Source: Flavobacteriales bacterium
GTDB lineage: Bacteria > Bacteroidota > Bacteroidia > Flavobacteriales > Flavobacteriaceae
Assembly (NCBI GenBank): GCA_004213645.1
Contig: SGZF01000011.1
Coordinates: 1-33,465 of the forward strand
DNA: 33,465 nt
Direction: 5' to 3'
Positions 25,394 through 33,465 of this stretch are shown here, in pieces. How positions within the stretch are numbered: position 1 is the first letter of the stretch; the number at the start of each line of letters is the position of its first letter. The notes under the pieces are model-generated. The model was given only the letters and a program-made list of their open reading frames with translations, ran no database searches and was not told the DNA's origin. The translations under genes were made by a program, and so were the position numbers.

Positions 25394-26302
25394 CTAAAGT
25401 GATAAATCTAATAATGCATCATCTAGTTCATCATAAATAAACTTATAGTCATTGAGGTAAATTGACTCAACATTTTGACTAGATAGAATAATTTCAGACA
25501 TCTCACCAAATATTTTTTTAACAAAAAAAGATGGAATGTTAGGAAAAATTACTTTTGATTTATTAATAGATGCAATTTTATTTATTAATTCAATTTGTCT
25601 CACAGGATTTGGTGATACAAGATTAAATATTCCTTTCCTTGACTTCTCTGAGCTAGATATAAATATATTAGCTACATCTTCCTCATGAATCCAAGATTGC
25701 CACTGGTTTCCTTTACCAAGAGGAGACAAAATATAAAATCTAGATAGTAAGCTACATATTTTAAATAATCCACCTGATTTAGATAGAACAAGACCTATTC
25801 TCATTGTTGAGAATGATATATCAGGAAGTTTAAATTGAAATTCACTAGCCTTATCTTCCCATTTTATAACTACTTGGTTAATGAACGAGTTAGTATCATT
25901 TATTGAATGTTTTTCATTTGAAATATTTATTAAAGAATTTTCATATGCTGAAATCCCAGATGCTGAAATAAATGATCTTATTTTAATTTTTTTATTATAT
26001 ATATGATTTAAAATAAAAGAAGTAGAATTTAATCTACTGTTAAGAATTTTAGACTTATTTTTTTTTGACCAATTAATAAAAATACTAAATCCTGCAAGAT
26101 TGATTACAGAATCTACACCAACAAAACATTCACTATTAATTAATTTTAAATTAGGGTCCCAATAAAAATATTTTAAGTTTATATTATTGGATATCAAATT
26201 CTTATTTCTACTTAGAATATTTACTTTATAGTTTTTAGATAATGCAAGCTTAGTGATTTTTTTACCTATCGTTCCTGAACCACCTGTTATTAATAGCTTC
26301 AT
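25394..26302 (-). CDS. SDR-family NAD(P)-dependent epimerase (TIGR01777 / YfcH / SDR39U1 type)
   Basis: An atypical extended short-chain dehydrogenase whose natural substrate is unknown even in well-studied relatives. The dinucleotide-binding loop is GGSGTIG (7-13), followed by NLAGFSI (about 70-76). SASGISAYEN (about 113-122) is the position where the family usually has SASAxGYYG. WQSWIHEEDVANIF (about 201-214) is the conserved late motif. The C-terminal DUF1731 portion is present (from about 245: FPNIPSFFVKKIFGEMSEIILSSQNV). The length of 302 residues is normal. It lies 64 bases upstream of grpE on the same strand and is divergent from ilvE across 29 bases. Old database labels call such proteins cell-division inhibitor SulA, which is a misannotation. 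Confidence 0.9.
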   Translation of the reverse strand: MKLLITGGSGTIGKKITKLALSKNYKVNILSRNKNLISNNINLKYFYWDPNLKLINSECFVGVDSVINLAGFSIFINWSKKNKSKILNSRLNSTSFILNHIYNKKIKIRSFISASGISAYENSLINISNEKHSINDTNSFINQVVIKWEDKASEFQFKLPDISFSTMRIGLVLSKSGGLFKICSLLSRFYILSPLGKGNQWQSWIHEEDVANIFISSSEKSRKGIFNLVSPNPVRQIELINKIASINKSKVIFPNIPSFFVKKIFGEMSEIILSSQNVESIYLNDYKFIYDELDDALLDLSL

Positions 26303-26331
26303 ATTGTTTTTTTATCTATCTTTCGTTTTTT

Positions 26332-27381
26332 ATGAAAATAACTAAATCTACCAACACAAAAATAAATGATGTTAACTTCAATTCAATCAAATTTGGAGAA
26401 ATATTTACTGATCATATGTTTGAGTGTAACTTCTCTAATGGATCATGGGAAGATCCAATAATAAGACCTTATAGCTCTCTTGTTTTAGATCCATCTACTC
26501 ATGTTTTTCATTATGGTCAATCTATTTTTGAAGGAATGAAAGCATATAAAGATAACAATAATGATTTATGGTTATTTAGACCAAAAGATAATTACGAAAG
26601 ATTAAAAAAGTCATCTGAAAGAATGCACATTCCAGTATTTCCTGAAGAATATTTTTTTAATGGTCTCAATGAATTAATAAAATTAGAAAAAGATTGGATT
26701 TCAAATAAGCCTGGATCATCTTTGTATATAAGACCTTTTGTTTTTTCGTCATCTCCAATGTTAGCAGCAAGTCCGTCAATAGATTATAAATTTCTAATTA
26801 TTTGTTCTCCTGGAGCTGCTTATTACTCAAAACCATTAAGTGTTTATATAGAAGATGAGTATAGTAGAGCAGCACCTGGTGGGGCTGGTTATGCTAAAGC
26901 TGCTGGAAATTATGGTTCAGCATTTTACCCAACATCTCTAGCTATTTCAAAGGGTTTTGATCAAATTGTTTGGACAGATTCAAACTCACATCAAAAAATT
27001 GAAGAAGTTGGAACAATGAGTATTGCCTTTAGAATTGGTGATAAAATAGTTACACCAATGACAAGTGATACAATTTTAGATAGTGTTACTAGAAAAAGTG
27101 TTATTCAAGTGGCAAAAGATCTTGGAATTGCTGTTGAAGAAAGGGACATTTTTATTTCTGAGTTAATTTCTGAGTTTAAATCAGGAAATCTTAAAGAAAT
27201 TTTTGGATGTGGAACAGCAGCTGTAATTGCTCCAATATCCTCCTTTGGCTACAAAAAAGAGAGATTTGAGTTAAATAAACTTGAAGAAAGTTATGCAGAT
27301 CAGATTAAAAATTCTATTGTAAATATTCAACAAAATTTATCAAAAGACTTAAATAGTTGGAAATATAAAATAAAACAATAA
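26332..27381 (+). CDS. ilvE: branched-chain amino acid aminotransferase
   Basis: A pyridoxal-phosphate enzyme that transfers amino groups between glutamate and the keto acids of leucine, isoleucine and valine. It belongs to fold type IV, the longer BCAT form. LDPSTHVFHYGQSIFEGMKAY (residues 52-72) is the conserved entry region. Lys189 in GGAGYAKAAGNYG is the PLP-binding lysine, KIEEVGTMSIAF (about 222-233) is the cofactor phosphate region, and GCGTAAVI lies near the end. The length of 349 residues matches. The ATG is preceded by only 29 bases from the divergent epimerase and has no Shine-Dalgarno sequence. The gene converges on the pyrophosphohydrolase gene with a one-base gap. It consumes or produces glutamate, the product of gltBD elsewhere in the window. 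Confidence 0.95.
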   Translation: MKITKSTNTKINDVNFNSIKFGEIFTDHMFECNFSNGSWEDPIIRPYSSLVLDPSTHVFHYGQSIFEGMKAYKDNNNDLWLFRPKDNYERLKKSSERMHIPVFPEEYFFNGLNELIKLEKDWISNKPGSSLYIRPFVFSSSPMLAASPSIDYKFLIICSPGAAYYSKPLSVYIEDEYSRAAPGGAGYAKAAGNYGSAFYPTSLAISKGFDQIVWTDSNSHQKIEEVGTMSIAFRIGDKIVTPMTSDTILDSVTRKSVIQVAKDLGIAVEERDIFISELISEFKSGNLKEIFGCGTAAVIAPISSFGYKKERFELNKLEESYADQIKNSIVNIQQNLSKDLNSWKYKIKQ

Positions 27382-27382
27382 T

Positions 27383-27772
27383 TTATTTATCTAAAATATC
27401 TTTAATTTTGGGCTTAAAGTACCCAGGCCCCTTTAGTATTTTTCCATCTTCTCTTATAACAGGTTTACCATCCTGACTAAGCTTACTCATATTACTTCTC
27501 TGAATTTCATTAAATACATCTACGATTTTATCTTGCAAACCATGAGCTAAAATTGTACCACAGAGTATATATAACTTATCCCCTAAGGCATCTGCTATTT
27601 CAACTAAATCTTTATTTTTAGCAGCTTCAAGATACTCATCATTCTCCTCTTGCATTAACCTATACCTTAGTTCAACAATTGATTGATCAAGATTTCCATT
27701 TTGTGTCTCTGAGTATTTAATTTTAAAAGCTTTATTAAATTCCTTTACTGCGTCAATAGCATTAGTTATCAT
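27383..27772 (-). CDS. MazG / phosphoribosyl-ATP pyrophosphohydrolase-like nucleotide pyrophosphohydrolase
   Basis: A small all-alpha NTP pyrophosphohydrolase that probably cleaves a nucleoside triphosphate to the monophosphate; the exact substrate is unknown. The metal-binding motifs of the superfamily are visible: E42-E43-x2-E46 in QEENDEYLEA and E58-x2-D61 in EIADALGDKLY. An FNEIQRSNMSKL segment (about 87-98) lines the substrate site, and a C-terminal DGKPVIREDGKILKGPGYFKP tail is shared with stand-alone phage and bacterial relatives. The 129-residue length fits. It is unlikely to be HisE because no his genes are nearby and the C-terminal tail differs. A house-cleaning role against abnormal nucleotides is inferred. 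It is divergent from the small membrane gene across 42 bases. Confidence 0.85.
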   Translation of the reverse strand: MITNAIDAVKEFNKAFKIKYSETQNGNLDQSIVELRYRLMQEENDEYLEAAKNKDLVEIADALGDKLYILCGTILAHGLQDKIVDVFNEIQRSNMSKLSQDGKPVIREDGKILKGPGYFKPKIKDILDK

Positions 27773-27814
27773 AATTATTAAATTTACATTAGAAAAGTTT
27801 AATAAAATTAATTA

Positions 27815-28000
27815 ATGTTTACTAAAGGACAGCTTATTTTTGCTATAATATTTGTTATATTTTTTTCAGCTATTATTGGTTATTCTTATTTAAAAGATTC
27901 GAGAATTCATAAGGTTTATTACAAGAATTCTTATGTTATTTTAATAATTTTCATAGTTTTTATATCTATAATAGCTACATACAGTAATTTATTCAGATAA
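27815..28000 (+). CDS. conserved small two-helix membrane protein
   Basis: A 61-residue protein with two hydrophobic helices (about 7-25 and 40-57) separated by a basic loop (YLKDSRIHKVYYKNS). I recognise the opening FTKGQLIFAIIF and the KD…HK-x-YYK loop as a small family seen in Bacteroidota genomes; no function is known to me. The positive loop between the helices suggests that both termini face the periplasm and the loop the cytoplasm. It starts with ATG and ends with TAA at 27998-28000; crcB begins at the very next base, so translation is probably coupled. Association with fluoride export is inferred from position only. Confidence 0.75.
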   Translation: MFTKGQLIFAIIFVIFFSAIIGYSYLKDSRIHKVYYKNSYVILIIFIVFISIIATYSNLFR

Positions 28001-28372
28001 ATGAAAGATTTTTTACTAGTATTTATAGGAGGTGGGGTTGGTTCAGCATTAAGACTTCTATTAAATAAAATAATTCCAAACGATACCTTTCCGTACTCAA
28101 CACTTACTGTTAATTTAGTTGGTAGTTTTTTAATTGGTTTCATAATAAGTTACCTAATACATCATAATTTATTAAAATCAGATTATTATTATCTTCTTGT
28201 AGTGGGGATCTGTGGTGGTTTAACAACATTTTCTACTTTTTCTATCGACAATGTTAACTTATTGAAATCCAATGATTTAATATACTCCTTAGTATATATA
28301 ATTATTAGTGTATCTTTCTGTATACTTTTGACATATATTGGATATACCTTAATGAATAAAATCTTAAATTAA
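28001..28372 (+). CDS. crcB: fluoride ion channel CrcB/FluC
   Basis: A small membrane protein that works as a dual-topology dimer and lets fluoride leave the cytoplasm. Visible signatures are GGGVGSALR (10-18), PYSTLTVNLVGSFLIGF (31-47) with the pore-lining Asn38, and GGLTTFSTFS (72-81) with the central sodium-site and fluoride-coordinating phenylalanine region. Four helices in 123 residues are normal. No fluoride riboswitch was recognised in the 42 bases ahead of the preceding small gene or between the genes, so control by fluoride cannot be shown. The gene follows the small membrane protein with no gap and precedes the amidohydrolase by one base, forming a three-gene unit. Confidence 0.95.
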   Translation: MKDFLLVFIGGGVGSALRLLLNKIIPNDTFPYSTLTVNLVGSFLIGFIISYLIHHNLLKSDYYYLLVVGICGGLTTFSTFSIDNVNLLKSNDLIYSLVYIIISVSFCILLTYIGYTLMNKILN

Positions 28373-28373
28373 A

Positions 28374-29972
28374 ATGAAGAACCTTCAATATTTTTTTATA
28401 AATTTTTTATTTATACTTAGTCTTAGCTCTCAAGAAAATAAACTTTCAGATGGACCATTTAATCAATTAATAATAAGAGGAGCTACCCTTATAAATGGAA
28501 ATGGAAGCCCTCCAATTGGACCAGTTGATATAGTTATTGAAAACAATATTATTAAATTAATTAGTAGTGTAGGTTATCCAGGTATAGCAATACTTGAAAA
28601 TAGCAGGCCTAAACTAAAAGAAAATGGTAGAGAAATTAATGCTGAAGGAATGTATATTCTACCAGGTTTTATTGATATGCATGGTCACATAGGAGGAACA
28701 TCTCAAGGGGCAGAACCTGATTATGTATTTAAGTTATGGTTGGCACATGGCATAACAACTGTAAGAGAGCCTAGTGGAAGAGGAATAGATTATAGTCTTG
28801 ATTTAAAAAACAAAAGTTTAAAAAATGAAATTATCGCTCCAAGACTTATAATATATAGTGGTTTTGGATCTGATTTTAAAAAAGAAATTAGCACTCCTGA
28901 ACTAGCAAGAGAATGGGTCAGGTTCAATGCAAAGAAAGGTGCAGATGGGATTAAATTCTTTGGATCAGAACCAGATATTATGATTGCCGCATTAGATGAA
29001 AATAATTTACTTGGTTTAGGATCAGCCATGCATCACGCGCAGCTTAGTGTTGCAAAATGGAATGTTTTAAATTCAGCAAGAGCAGGTTTAAAGTCCATGG
29101 AACATTGGTATGGTCTTCCTGAAGCACTTTTTGAAGATAAAACTGTGCAGAATTATCCATATGATTATAACTATTCCAATGAACAGCACAGGTTTGAGGA
29201 AGCTGGTAAATTATGGCAACAGGCTGCTAAGCCAAATTCTGATCATTGGAATAATGTAATGAATGAATTGATTAGCTTAGACTTTACACTAGATCCCACA
29301 TTTAACATTTATGAAGCAAGTCGAGATTTGCAAAGAGCAAGAAGAGCTGAATGGCACGAAGAATATACACTTCCTAGCTTATGGGAGTTTTACCAGCCAA
29401 GTAGAATATCTCATGGCTCATATTGGCATTACTGGGGGACAGAGCAAGAAGTTGCTTGGAAGGAAAATTTTAATCTTTGGATGAATTTTGTCAATGAATA
29501 TAAGAATAGAGGTGGTAGGGTAACGGCAGGTTCTGATTCTGGTTTTATTTTTCAACTATATGGGTTTGCATTCATTAGAGAATTAGAACTACTAAGAGAA
29601 GCTGGTTTTCACCCTATTGAAGTGATAATGGCAGCAACACTAAATGGTGCAGAAGCGTTAGGTATGGAAAATGAAATTGGTTCAATTGAGATTGGAAAAA
29701 AAGCTGACATGTTAATTGTTGAGGAAAATCCATTAGAAAACCTAAAGGTTCTATATGGTACAGGAGCAATAAAATTAAATACTAATAATGAAGTCGTGCG
29801 AGTAGGTGGGGTAAAATATACTATTAAAGATGGTATAGTTTATGACTCAAAGCTTTTATTAGAAGATGTTAAAAAAATGGTCCAAAAAAGCAAAGACGAG
29901 TTAAATTACGAGATTTATCAACCAGGAGAAAAAAAAGATTTGGTTAAAAAAGGTAATAAAAATATTGACTAA
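28374..29972 (+). CDS. secreted amidohydrolase-superfamily protein
   Basis: A predicted exported metal-dependent hydrolase of the imidazolonepropionase/prolidase-like branch; the substrate is unknown. An N-terminal signal peptide is visible (KNLQYFFINFLFILSLSSQ). The metal site has DMHGHIGG (His103, His105), a lysine in DGIKFFG (Lys194, candidate carbamylated bridge), HHAQ (His220/His221), SMEHW (His244) and TAGSDSG (Asp388). The late EIGSIEIGKKADMLIVEENPLENL (434-457) is the conserved return of the composite beta-sandwich domain. The length of 532 residues is longer than many relatives because of an aromatic-rich insert at about 255-365. It begins one base after crcB and its stop overlaps the stop of the convergent hydrolase. 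Confidence 0.88.
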   Translation: MKNLQYFFINFLFILSLSSQENKLSDGPFNQLIIRGATLINGNGSPPIGPVDIVIENNIIKLISSVGYPGIAILENSRPKLKENGREINAEGMYILPGFIDMHGHIGGTSQGAEPDYVFKLWLAHGITTVREPSGRGIDYSLDLKNKSLKNEIIAPRLIIYSGFGSDFKKEISTPELAREWVRFNAKKGADGIKFFGSEPDIMIAALDENNLLGLGSAMHHAQLSVAKWNVLNSARAGLKSMEHWYGLPEALFEDKTVQNYPYDYNYSNEQHRFEEAGKLWQQAAKPNSDHWNNVMNELISLDFTLDPTFNIYEASRDLQRARRAEWHEEYTLPSLWEFYQPSRISHGSYWHYWGTEQEVAWKENFNLWMNFVNEYKNRGGRVTAGSDSGFIFQLYGFAFIRELELLREAGFHPIEVIMAATLNGAEALGMENEIGSIEIGKKADMLIVEENPLENLKVLYGTGAIKLNTNNEVVRVGGVKYTIKDGIVYDSKLLLEDVKKMVQKSKDELNYEIYQPGEKKDLVKKGNKNID

Positions 29973-30754
29973 CCTGACTGATCTATAAAATCTAACATCA
30001 TTGAATTAAAAATTTCTGGTTTATCTATATTTACCACGTGGCCACAGCTAGGAATAACATATAACTTAGATTTCTTGTGAACTTTAACTAACTCCTTAAC
30101 TGAGGGAAGAAACATATAGTCTTGATCACCCATTATGTAATATATTGGAATTTTTATCTCAATTTGTCTAAAAAATTTTAGTAGAGGGACTAGTTCGGTA
30201 GTTAATTGAAACCATTTTTTAAATTCCTTTTGATAAAGTTTTTTTGCTTCATTTACAAATAACAATCTTGATTCTTTATGGTTTTTATTTGGCATTATTA
30301 TAAAGGCAAGCAAATTATATATCCACATGTATGGAAGAATTGATTTTGTAGAGTTACCTAAAAACATTAATATTTTTGACCTCAAATTTAATTTCATTAT
30401 TGCTCCTCCCATAATTAGACTCTTAACTCTTTTTGGATTTTTTTCAGCAAAATTTCTAATTAAAATTGTTCCAAGGGAAATTCCCACAAAATGAGATTTT
30501 TGTATTTTTTCAGCATCAATTACCTCAAGTATATCGTTAGTTATTGAGTTAAATGTATATTTCTTTTTGAAAGGATTAATAGGGATTGATTTAGATTTAC
30601 CATGACCTCTTAGATCAAGTAATAAAAGATTATAATTTTTTGAAAAGTATTTTATTTGTTTATACCATATTGAAGAACTTCCTCCTGCACCATGAACAAA
30701 TGTTATCCAATCAGCGTTATTATTTTTTGAAAGAAATTTAGTGTAGTGTATCAT
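29969..30754 (-). CDS. alpha/beta-fold hydrolase
   Basis: A cytoplasmic esterase- or lipase-like enzyme with unknown substrate. Visible: the oxyanion-hole region FVHGAGGSS (19-27), DLRGHGKS (47-54), the nucleophile elbow GISLGT (Ser93), an acidic residue in MGDQDYMF (Asp210 or Asp212) and the catalytic histidine in CGHVV (His239). These complete the Ser-Asp-His triad. A helical cap with hydrophobic stretches lies at about 120-190. The length of 261 residues is normal, and no signal peptide is seen. The gene starts at the base next to the pyrF stop, so it is probably the last gene of the purM-prfA-pyrF transcript. Any link to nucleotide synthesis is not evident. Confidence 0.88.
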   Translation of the reverse strand: MIHYTKFLSKNNNADWITFVHGAGGSSSIWYKQIKYFSKNYNLLLLDLRGHGKSKSIPINPFKKKYTFNSITNDILEVIDAEKIQKSHFVGISLGTILIRNFAEKNPKRVKSLIMGGAIMKLNLRSKILMFLGNSTKSILPYMWIYNLLAFIIMPNKNHKESRLLFVNEAKKLYQKEFKKWFQLTTELVPLLKFFRQIEIKIPIYYIMGDQDYMFLPSVKELVKVHKKSKLYVIPSCGHVVNIDKPEIFNSMMLDFIDQSG

Positions 30755-31579
30755 CTATAATTTGTCAATATATATTTCCATTTCACATTGTATTTTTTTT
30801 GCTTCATTTCTAGCCATTGATGCAAAGTCATCATCTGAAGATGCATATATTATCGATCTTGATGAGTTGACTATAATTTTAAAATTTTTATCAAGACCAT
30901 AGTTACAGATTTCTTTTAAATTTCCACCTTGAGCACCAACACCTGGAATCAAAAGGTAAGAATCTGGAACCAAACTTCTAATCTTCGCAATTTCTTGAGT
31001 GTTTTTAGCACCTACTACATACATTATCCTTTCATTATTTTTCCAATTTTTTGATTTACTAATTACTTTTTCGTAAAGTTTTTCTGAATTATCAGCTAGA
31101 ATTAATTCCTGAAAGTCTTGAGATCCAATATTAGAAGTTAATGCTAATAAAAATACATATTTGTTATCAAAGCTCAGAAATGGTTCAACTGAATCAGAAC
31201 CCATATATGGAGATACTGTAATTGAATCAAAGTCTAAATCTTTTAAAAAAGCATTTGCATACATTTTGGATGTATTACCTATATCTCCTCTCTTAGCATC
31301 TGCTATAGTAAAAATATCAGGATAATTAGTTTTTAAATATTTTGAAATTTTTTCAAGTGATTTATAACCTTTTGATCCATGGGCCTCAAAAAAAGCAATA
31401 TTAGGTTTATATGCAATTGAATATTGATGAGTAGAATCTATAATTTGTTTTGAAAACTCGAAGATAGGATCTTCATAATTAAGCAATGATTTTGGAATTT
31501 TATTTATATCAACGTCAAGTCCTACGCACAGAAAAGACTTTTTTTTGATTATTTGATTATGAATTTTTTTATCTAGCAT
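30755..31579 (-). CDS. pyrF: orotidine 5'-phosphate decarboxylase (longer, type 2 form)
   Basis: PyrF removes CO2 from orotidine monophosphate, giving UMP, the last step of de novo pyrimidine synthesis. The catalytic motif DAKRGDIGNT (94-103) contains the essential lysine Lys96, with Asp22 and Asp24 in GLDVD and Lys58 in YKPN (58-60). VTVSPYMG-like TVSPYMGSD (121-129) and PGVGAQGG (212-219) bind the phosphate and base. The length of 274 residues and the YKPNIAFFE segment mark the longer type 2 class common in Bacteroidota. The ATG overlaps the prfA stop by one base (TAATG), implying translational coupling. Confidence 0.96.
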   Translation of the reverse strand: MLDKKIHNQIIKKKSFLCVGLDVDINKIPKSLLNYEDPIFEFSKQIIDSTHQYSIAYKPNIAFFEAHGSKGYKSLEKISKYLKTNYPDIFTIADAKRGDIGNTSKMYANAFLKDLDFDSITVSPYMGSDSVEPFLSFDNKYVFLLALTSNIGSQDFQELILADNSEKLYEKVISKSKNWKNNERIMYVVGAKNTQEIAKIRSLVPDSYLLIPGVGAQGGNLKEICNYGLDKNFKIIVNSSRSIIYASSDDDFASMARNEAKKIQCEMEIYIDKL

Positions 31580-32655
31580 TATACCTCTCCAGCTTCTTTT
31601 AATCTTTCAGTATTTATAAAGAGTTGAATTTCATCAATTAATTTAGAAACATCTCCATCCAATATCTTTGGCAAATCATATAAAGTTAGTCCAATTCTAT
31701 GGTCAGTTACTCTTCCTTGAGGATAATTATATGTCCTTATTTTAGCTGATCTATCACCCGATTTAACTAACTCATTCCTTTTCTGAGAATCTGATTCCAT
31801 CCTTTTATTTAATTCAATTTCATAAAGTCTGGATCTCAAAACTCTCATAGCTTTTTCCTTGTTTTTATGTTGTGATTTTTGATCTTGACATTGAGCAACT
31901 ACACCAGTAGGTTCATGGGTTAATCTTACTGCAGAATAAGTAGTATTAACAGACTGCCCACCAGGACCTGAAGAACAAAAATAGTCAACTCTAACCTCAC
32001 TCATGTTTACTTCAACGTCAAACTCTTCAGCCTCAGGAAGAACCATAACTGTTGCAGCAGAAGTATGAACACGTCCTTGAGTTTCTGTCTGAGGAACTCT
32101 TTGAACCCTATGAACACCAGACTCATATTTAAGAACACCGTATACGTCATCTCCTATTATTTCAAATATAACTTCTTTAAAGCCTCCTGCTGTTCCTTCA
32201 CTCGTATCAACGACAATTATTTTCCATTTTCTATCCTGTGCAAATTTTGTATACATTCTGTAGAGATCTCCTGCAAAAATGCTTGCCTCATCACCACCCG
32301 TTCCAGCTCTAATCTCAATAACAACATTTTTAGAGTCATCAGGATCCTTTGGTATTAACATTATTTTTATTTCTTCGCCCAATATATTGATAGAATCTTT
32401 TGATGCATCTAACTGTTCTTTGGCCATATCGATCATGTCCTGATCATCAGATGTATTCAGGTATTTTTCAGCCTCTTTTTTTTGTTCAATAGCATCTTTG
32501 TAAAGCTTACCTTTTTCAACAAGCTTACTTAGCTCTTTTAATTCTTTATTTAATTGAATATATTTTTTTTGATCAGCAATAATATCAGGATTACCAATAG
32601 TTTGATATATTTCATTATACCTTTTATCTATTATATCAATTTTTTCTAGAAGCAT
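31579..32655 (-). CDS. prfA: peptide chain release factor 1
   Basis: RF1 reads UAA and UAG stop codons and triggers release of the finished protein. The stop-codon-reading motif of RF1 (P-x-T) is PQT at 188-190 within [13 protein letters not shown]. The peptidyl-tRNA hydrolysis motif GGQ is at 232-234 ([12 protein letters not shown]), where Gln234 is the usual site of methylation. The AGTGGDEA segment (117-124) of domain 1 and HKNKEKAM (263-270) are also conserved. The length of 358 residues is standard for RF1; RF2 would show SPF instead of PxT. The gene starts nine bases after purM and overlaps pyrF by one base. No prmC methyltransferase is in the window. Confidence 0.97.
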   Translation of the reverse strand: MLLEKIDIIDKRYNEIYQTIGNPDIIADQKKYIQLNKELKELSKLVEKGKLYKDAIEQKKEAEKYLNTSDDQDMIDMAKEQLDASKDSINILGEEIKIMLIPKDPDDSKNVVIEIRAGTGGDEASIFAGDLYRMYTKFAQDRKWKIIVVDTSEGTAGGFKEVIFEIIGDDVYGVLKYESGVHRVQRVPQTETQGRVHTSAATVMVLPEAEEFDVEVNMSEVRVDYFCSSGPGGQSVNTTYSAVRLTHEPTGVVAQCQDQKSQHKNKEKAMRVLRSRLYEIELNKRMESDSQKRNELVKSGDRSAKIRTYNYPQGRVTDHRIGLTLYDLPKILDGDVSKLIDEIQLFINTERLKEAGEV

Positions 32656-32664
32656 ATTGACTAA

Positions 32665-33465
32665 TTAATACTCAAAATTACCTATTTCTGATTGAATAGT
32701 TAACTTCTTTTTATCAGATTTAAAAACTTCACCGATAATCTTGGCTTTAATCCCTACGGATTCTGATATTTTTATTATTTCTGAGGCATTTTCAGCATTT
32801 GTAAAGATTTCCATTCTGTGCCCCATATTAAAAACTTTAAACATTTCCTTTGAATCTGTTTTTGATTCTTCCTGGATAAGTTTAAAAATTGGTGGAACCT
32901 CGAATAAATTATTTTTTAATATATGGAGATTATCAATAAAATGGAGAATCTTTGTCTGACCCCCACCAGTGCAGTGGATAATTCCATTAATTTTATCTCG
33001 TCCAACCTGATCAAAAATCTTTTTTAATAGAGGTGCATAAGATCTGGTAGGAGATAGTAAAAGCCTACCTACATCTAGTTTTAAGTTATCTAATTTATCA
33101 GTTAATTTTTTTGATCCACAATAAGTCAATTCATCTGGTAAATCATTATCATATGATTCTGGATAAAGAATTTTTAAATATTTAGACAAAACATCATGTC
33201 TAGCAGATGTAAGTCCGTTACTCCCAATACCTGAATTATAATCTTTGTTATAGGAAGATATTCCAGAAGAAGATAGACCTATTATAACATTTCCAGGTTT
33301 GATGTTTGAGTTATCAATAATTTGATCTTTTTTTATTCTAACTGTTATGCATGAATCAACAATTATAGTTTTAACTAGATCTCCAACATCCGCTGTTTCT
33401 CCTCCACCACTGTAAATATTAATTCCATGTTTTCGATAATAATTTAATATTTCATTTGTTCCTTT
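32665..33465 (-). CDS. purM: phosphoribosylformylglycinamidine cyclo-ligase (AIR synthetase), N-terminus cut by window edge
   Basis: PurM closes the imidazole ring in purine synthesis, turning FGAM and ATP into aminoimidazole ribotide. The frame stays open to the window end, giving 266 visible residues; an internal TTG at 33189 is not a real start. Translating the edge gives SGGGETADVGD (33379-33411), the ATP-binding PurM motif, and GIGSNGLTSARHD (33193-33231). In the C-terminal domain LSPTRSYAPLL, GIIHCTGGG and FNMGHRMEIF are conserved. The Bacteroidota type of PurM has this divergent C-terminal spacing. It is the first visible gene of purM-prfA-pyrF-hydrolase on the minus strand. Confidence 0.94.
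   Translation of the reverse strand, partial: KGTNEILNYYRKHGINIYSGGGETADVGDLVKTIIVDSCITVRIKKDQIIDNSNIKPGNVIIGLSSSGISSYNKDYNSGIGSNGLTSARHDVLSKYLKILYPESYDNDLPDELTYCGSKKLTDKLDNLKLDVGRLLLSPTRSYAPLLKKIFDQVGRDKINGIIHCTGGGQTKILHFIDNLHILKNNLFEVPPIFKLIQEESKTDSKEMFKVFNMGHRMEIFTNAENASEIIKISESVGIKAKIIGEVFKSDKKKLTIQSEIGNFEY

Noticed and set aside
27773-27814. Possible fluoride riboswitch ahead of the crcB unit
   Set aside because: The gap is only 42 bases, almost pure A/T, and shows none of the conserved GG…CC stems of the crcB motif RNA.
1-33465. Mobile element, prophage, CRISPR array, toxin-antitoxin or biosynthetic cluster
   Set aside because: No transposase, integrase, cas gene, spaced repeat array, tRNA-associated attachment site or synthase gene was seen; gene content and composition look uniform and core-like throughout.

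Overview
The window is a gene-dense, AT-rich (visibly around 70% A+T) stretch of bacterial chromosome. It holds about 26 protein genes and no rRNA, tRNA, CRISPR array, insertion sequence or phage gene. Several features point to the phylum Bacteroidota, probably a streamlined aquatic or marine lineage related to Flavobacteriia. These are: a recQ <- -> kdsD-tatC-lptB layout; a TatC with the long Bacteroidota-type first periplasmic loop; a SecA of about 1,118 residues; a 73-residue DUF2795 protein; the purM-prfA-pyrF order; and an almost complete absence of Shine-Dalgarno sequences. This assignment comes from recalled family traits, not from a marker-gene search.

Layout. 1-3241: the end of an M14-type carboxypeptidase facing a RecQ helicase. 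3304-6567: an envelope block with kdsD (KDO precursor), tatC (Tat export) and lptB (LPS export ATPase), facing pssA (phospholipid synthesis). 6638-11932: lnt (lipoprotein acylation), a DUF2795 protein and secA. 12093-19190: gltB-gltD (glutamate synthase) and a glycosyltransferase. 19161-25329, minus strand: one tightly packed run of grpE, dnaJ, a sigma-54-type response regulator, a secreted M28 peptidase, a MATE transporter and a PAP2 phosphatase. 25394-27772: an SDR epimerase, branched-chain aminotransferase and a MazG-like pyrophosphohydrolase. 27815-29972: a small two-helix membrane protein, the fluoride channel CrcB/FluC and a secreted amidohydrolase. 29969-33465, minus strand: purM (cut by the window edge), prfA, pyrF and an alpha/beta hydrolase.

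Most of this is core housekeeping and I found no accessory island or obvious new defence or mobile system. The most interesting signal is regulatory. A sigma-54-like -24/-12 element with exact GG-N10-GC spacing lies 22 bases upstream of grpE. Two genes downstream in the same run is an NtrC-type activator that has a receiver and an AAA+ domain but no DNA-binding domain, with GSFTSA in place of GAFTGA. This suggests a self-contained circuit linking chaperones and envelope functions. A second theme is loss of cysteine zinc sites: RecQ lacks its zinc cysteines, DnaJ has lost exactly one of its two zinc centres, and SecA lacks the C-terminal zinc tail. A third is extreme compaction: all five convergent gene pairs have a gap of at most one base, or overlap. 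No stretch longer than 300 bases lacks a gene; the longest gap is the 160 bases before gltB.
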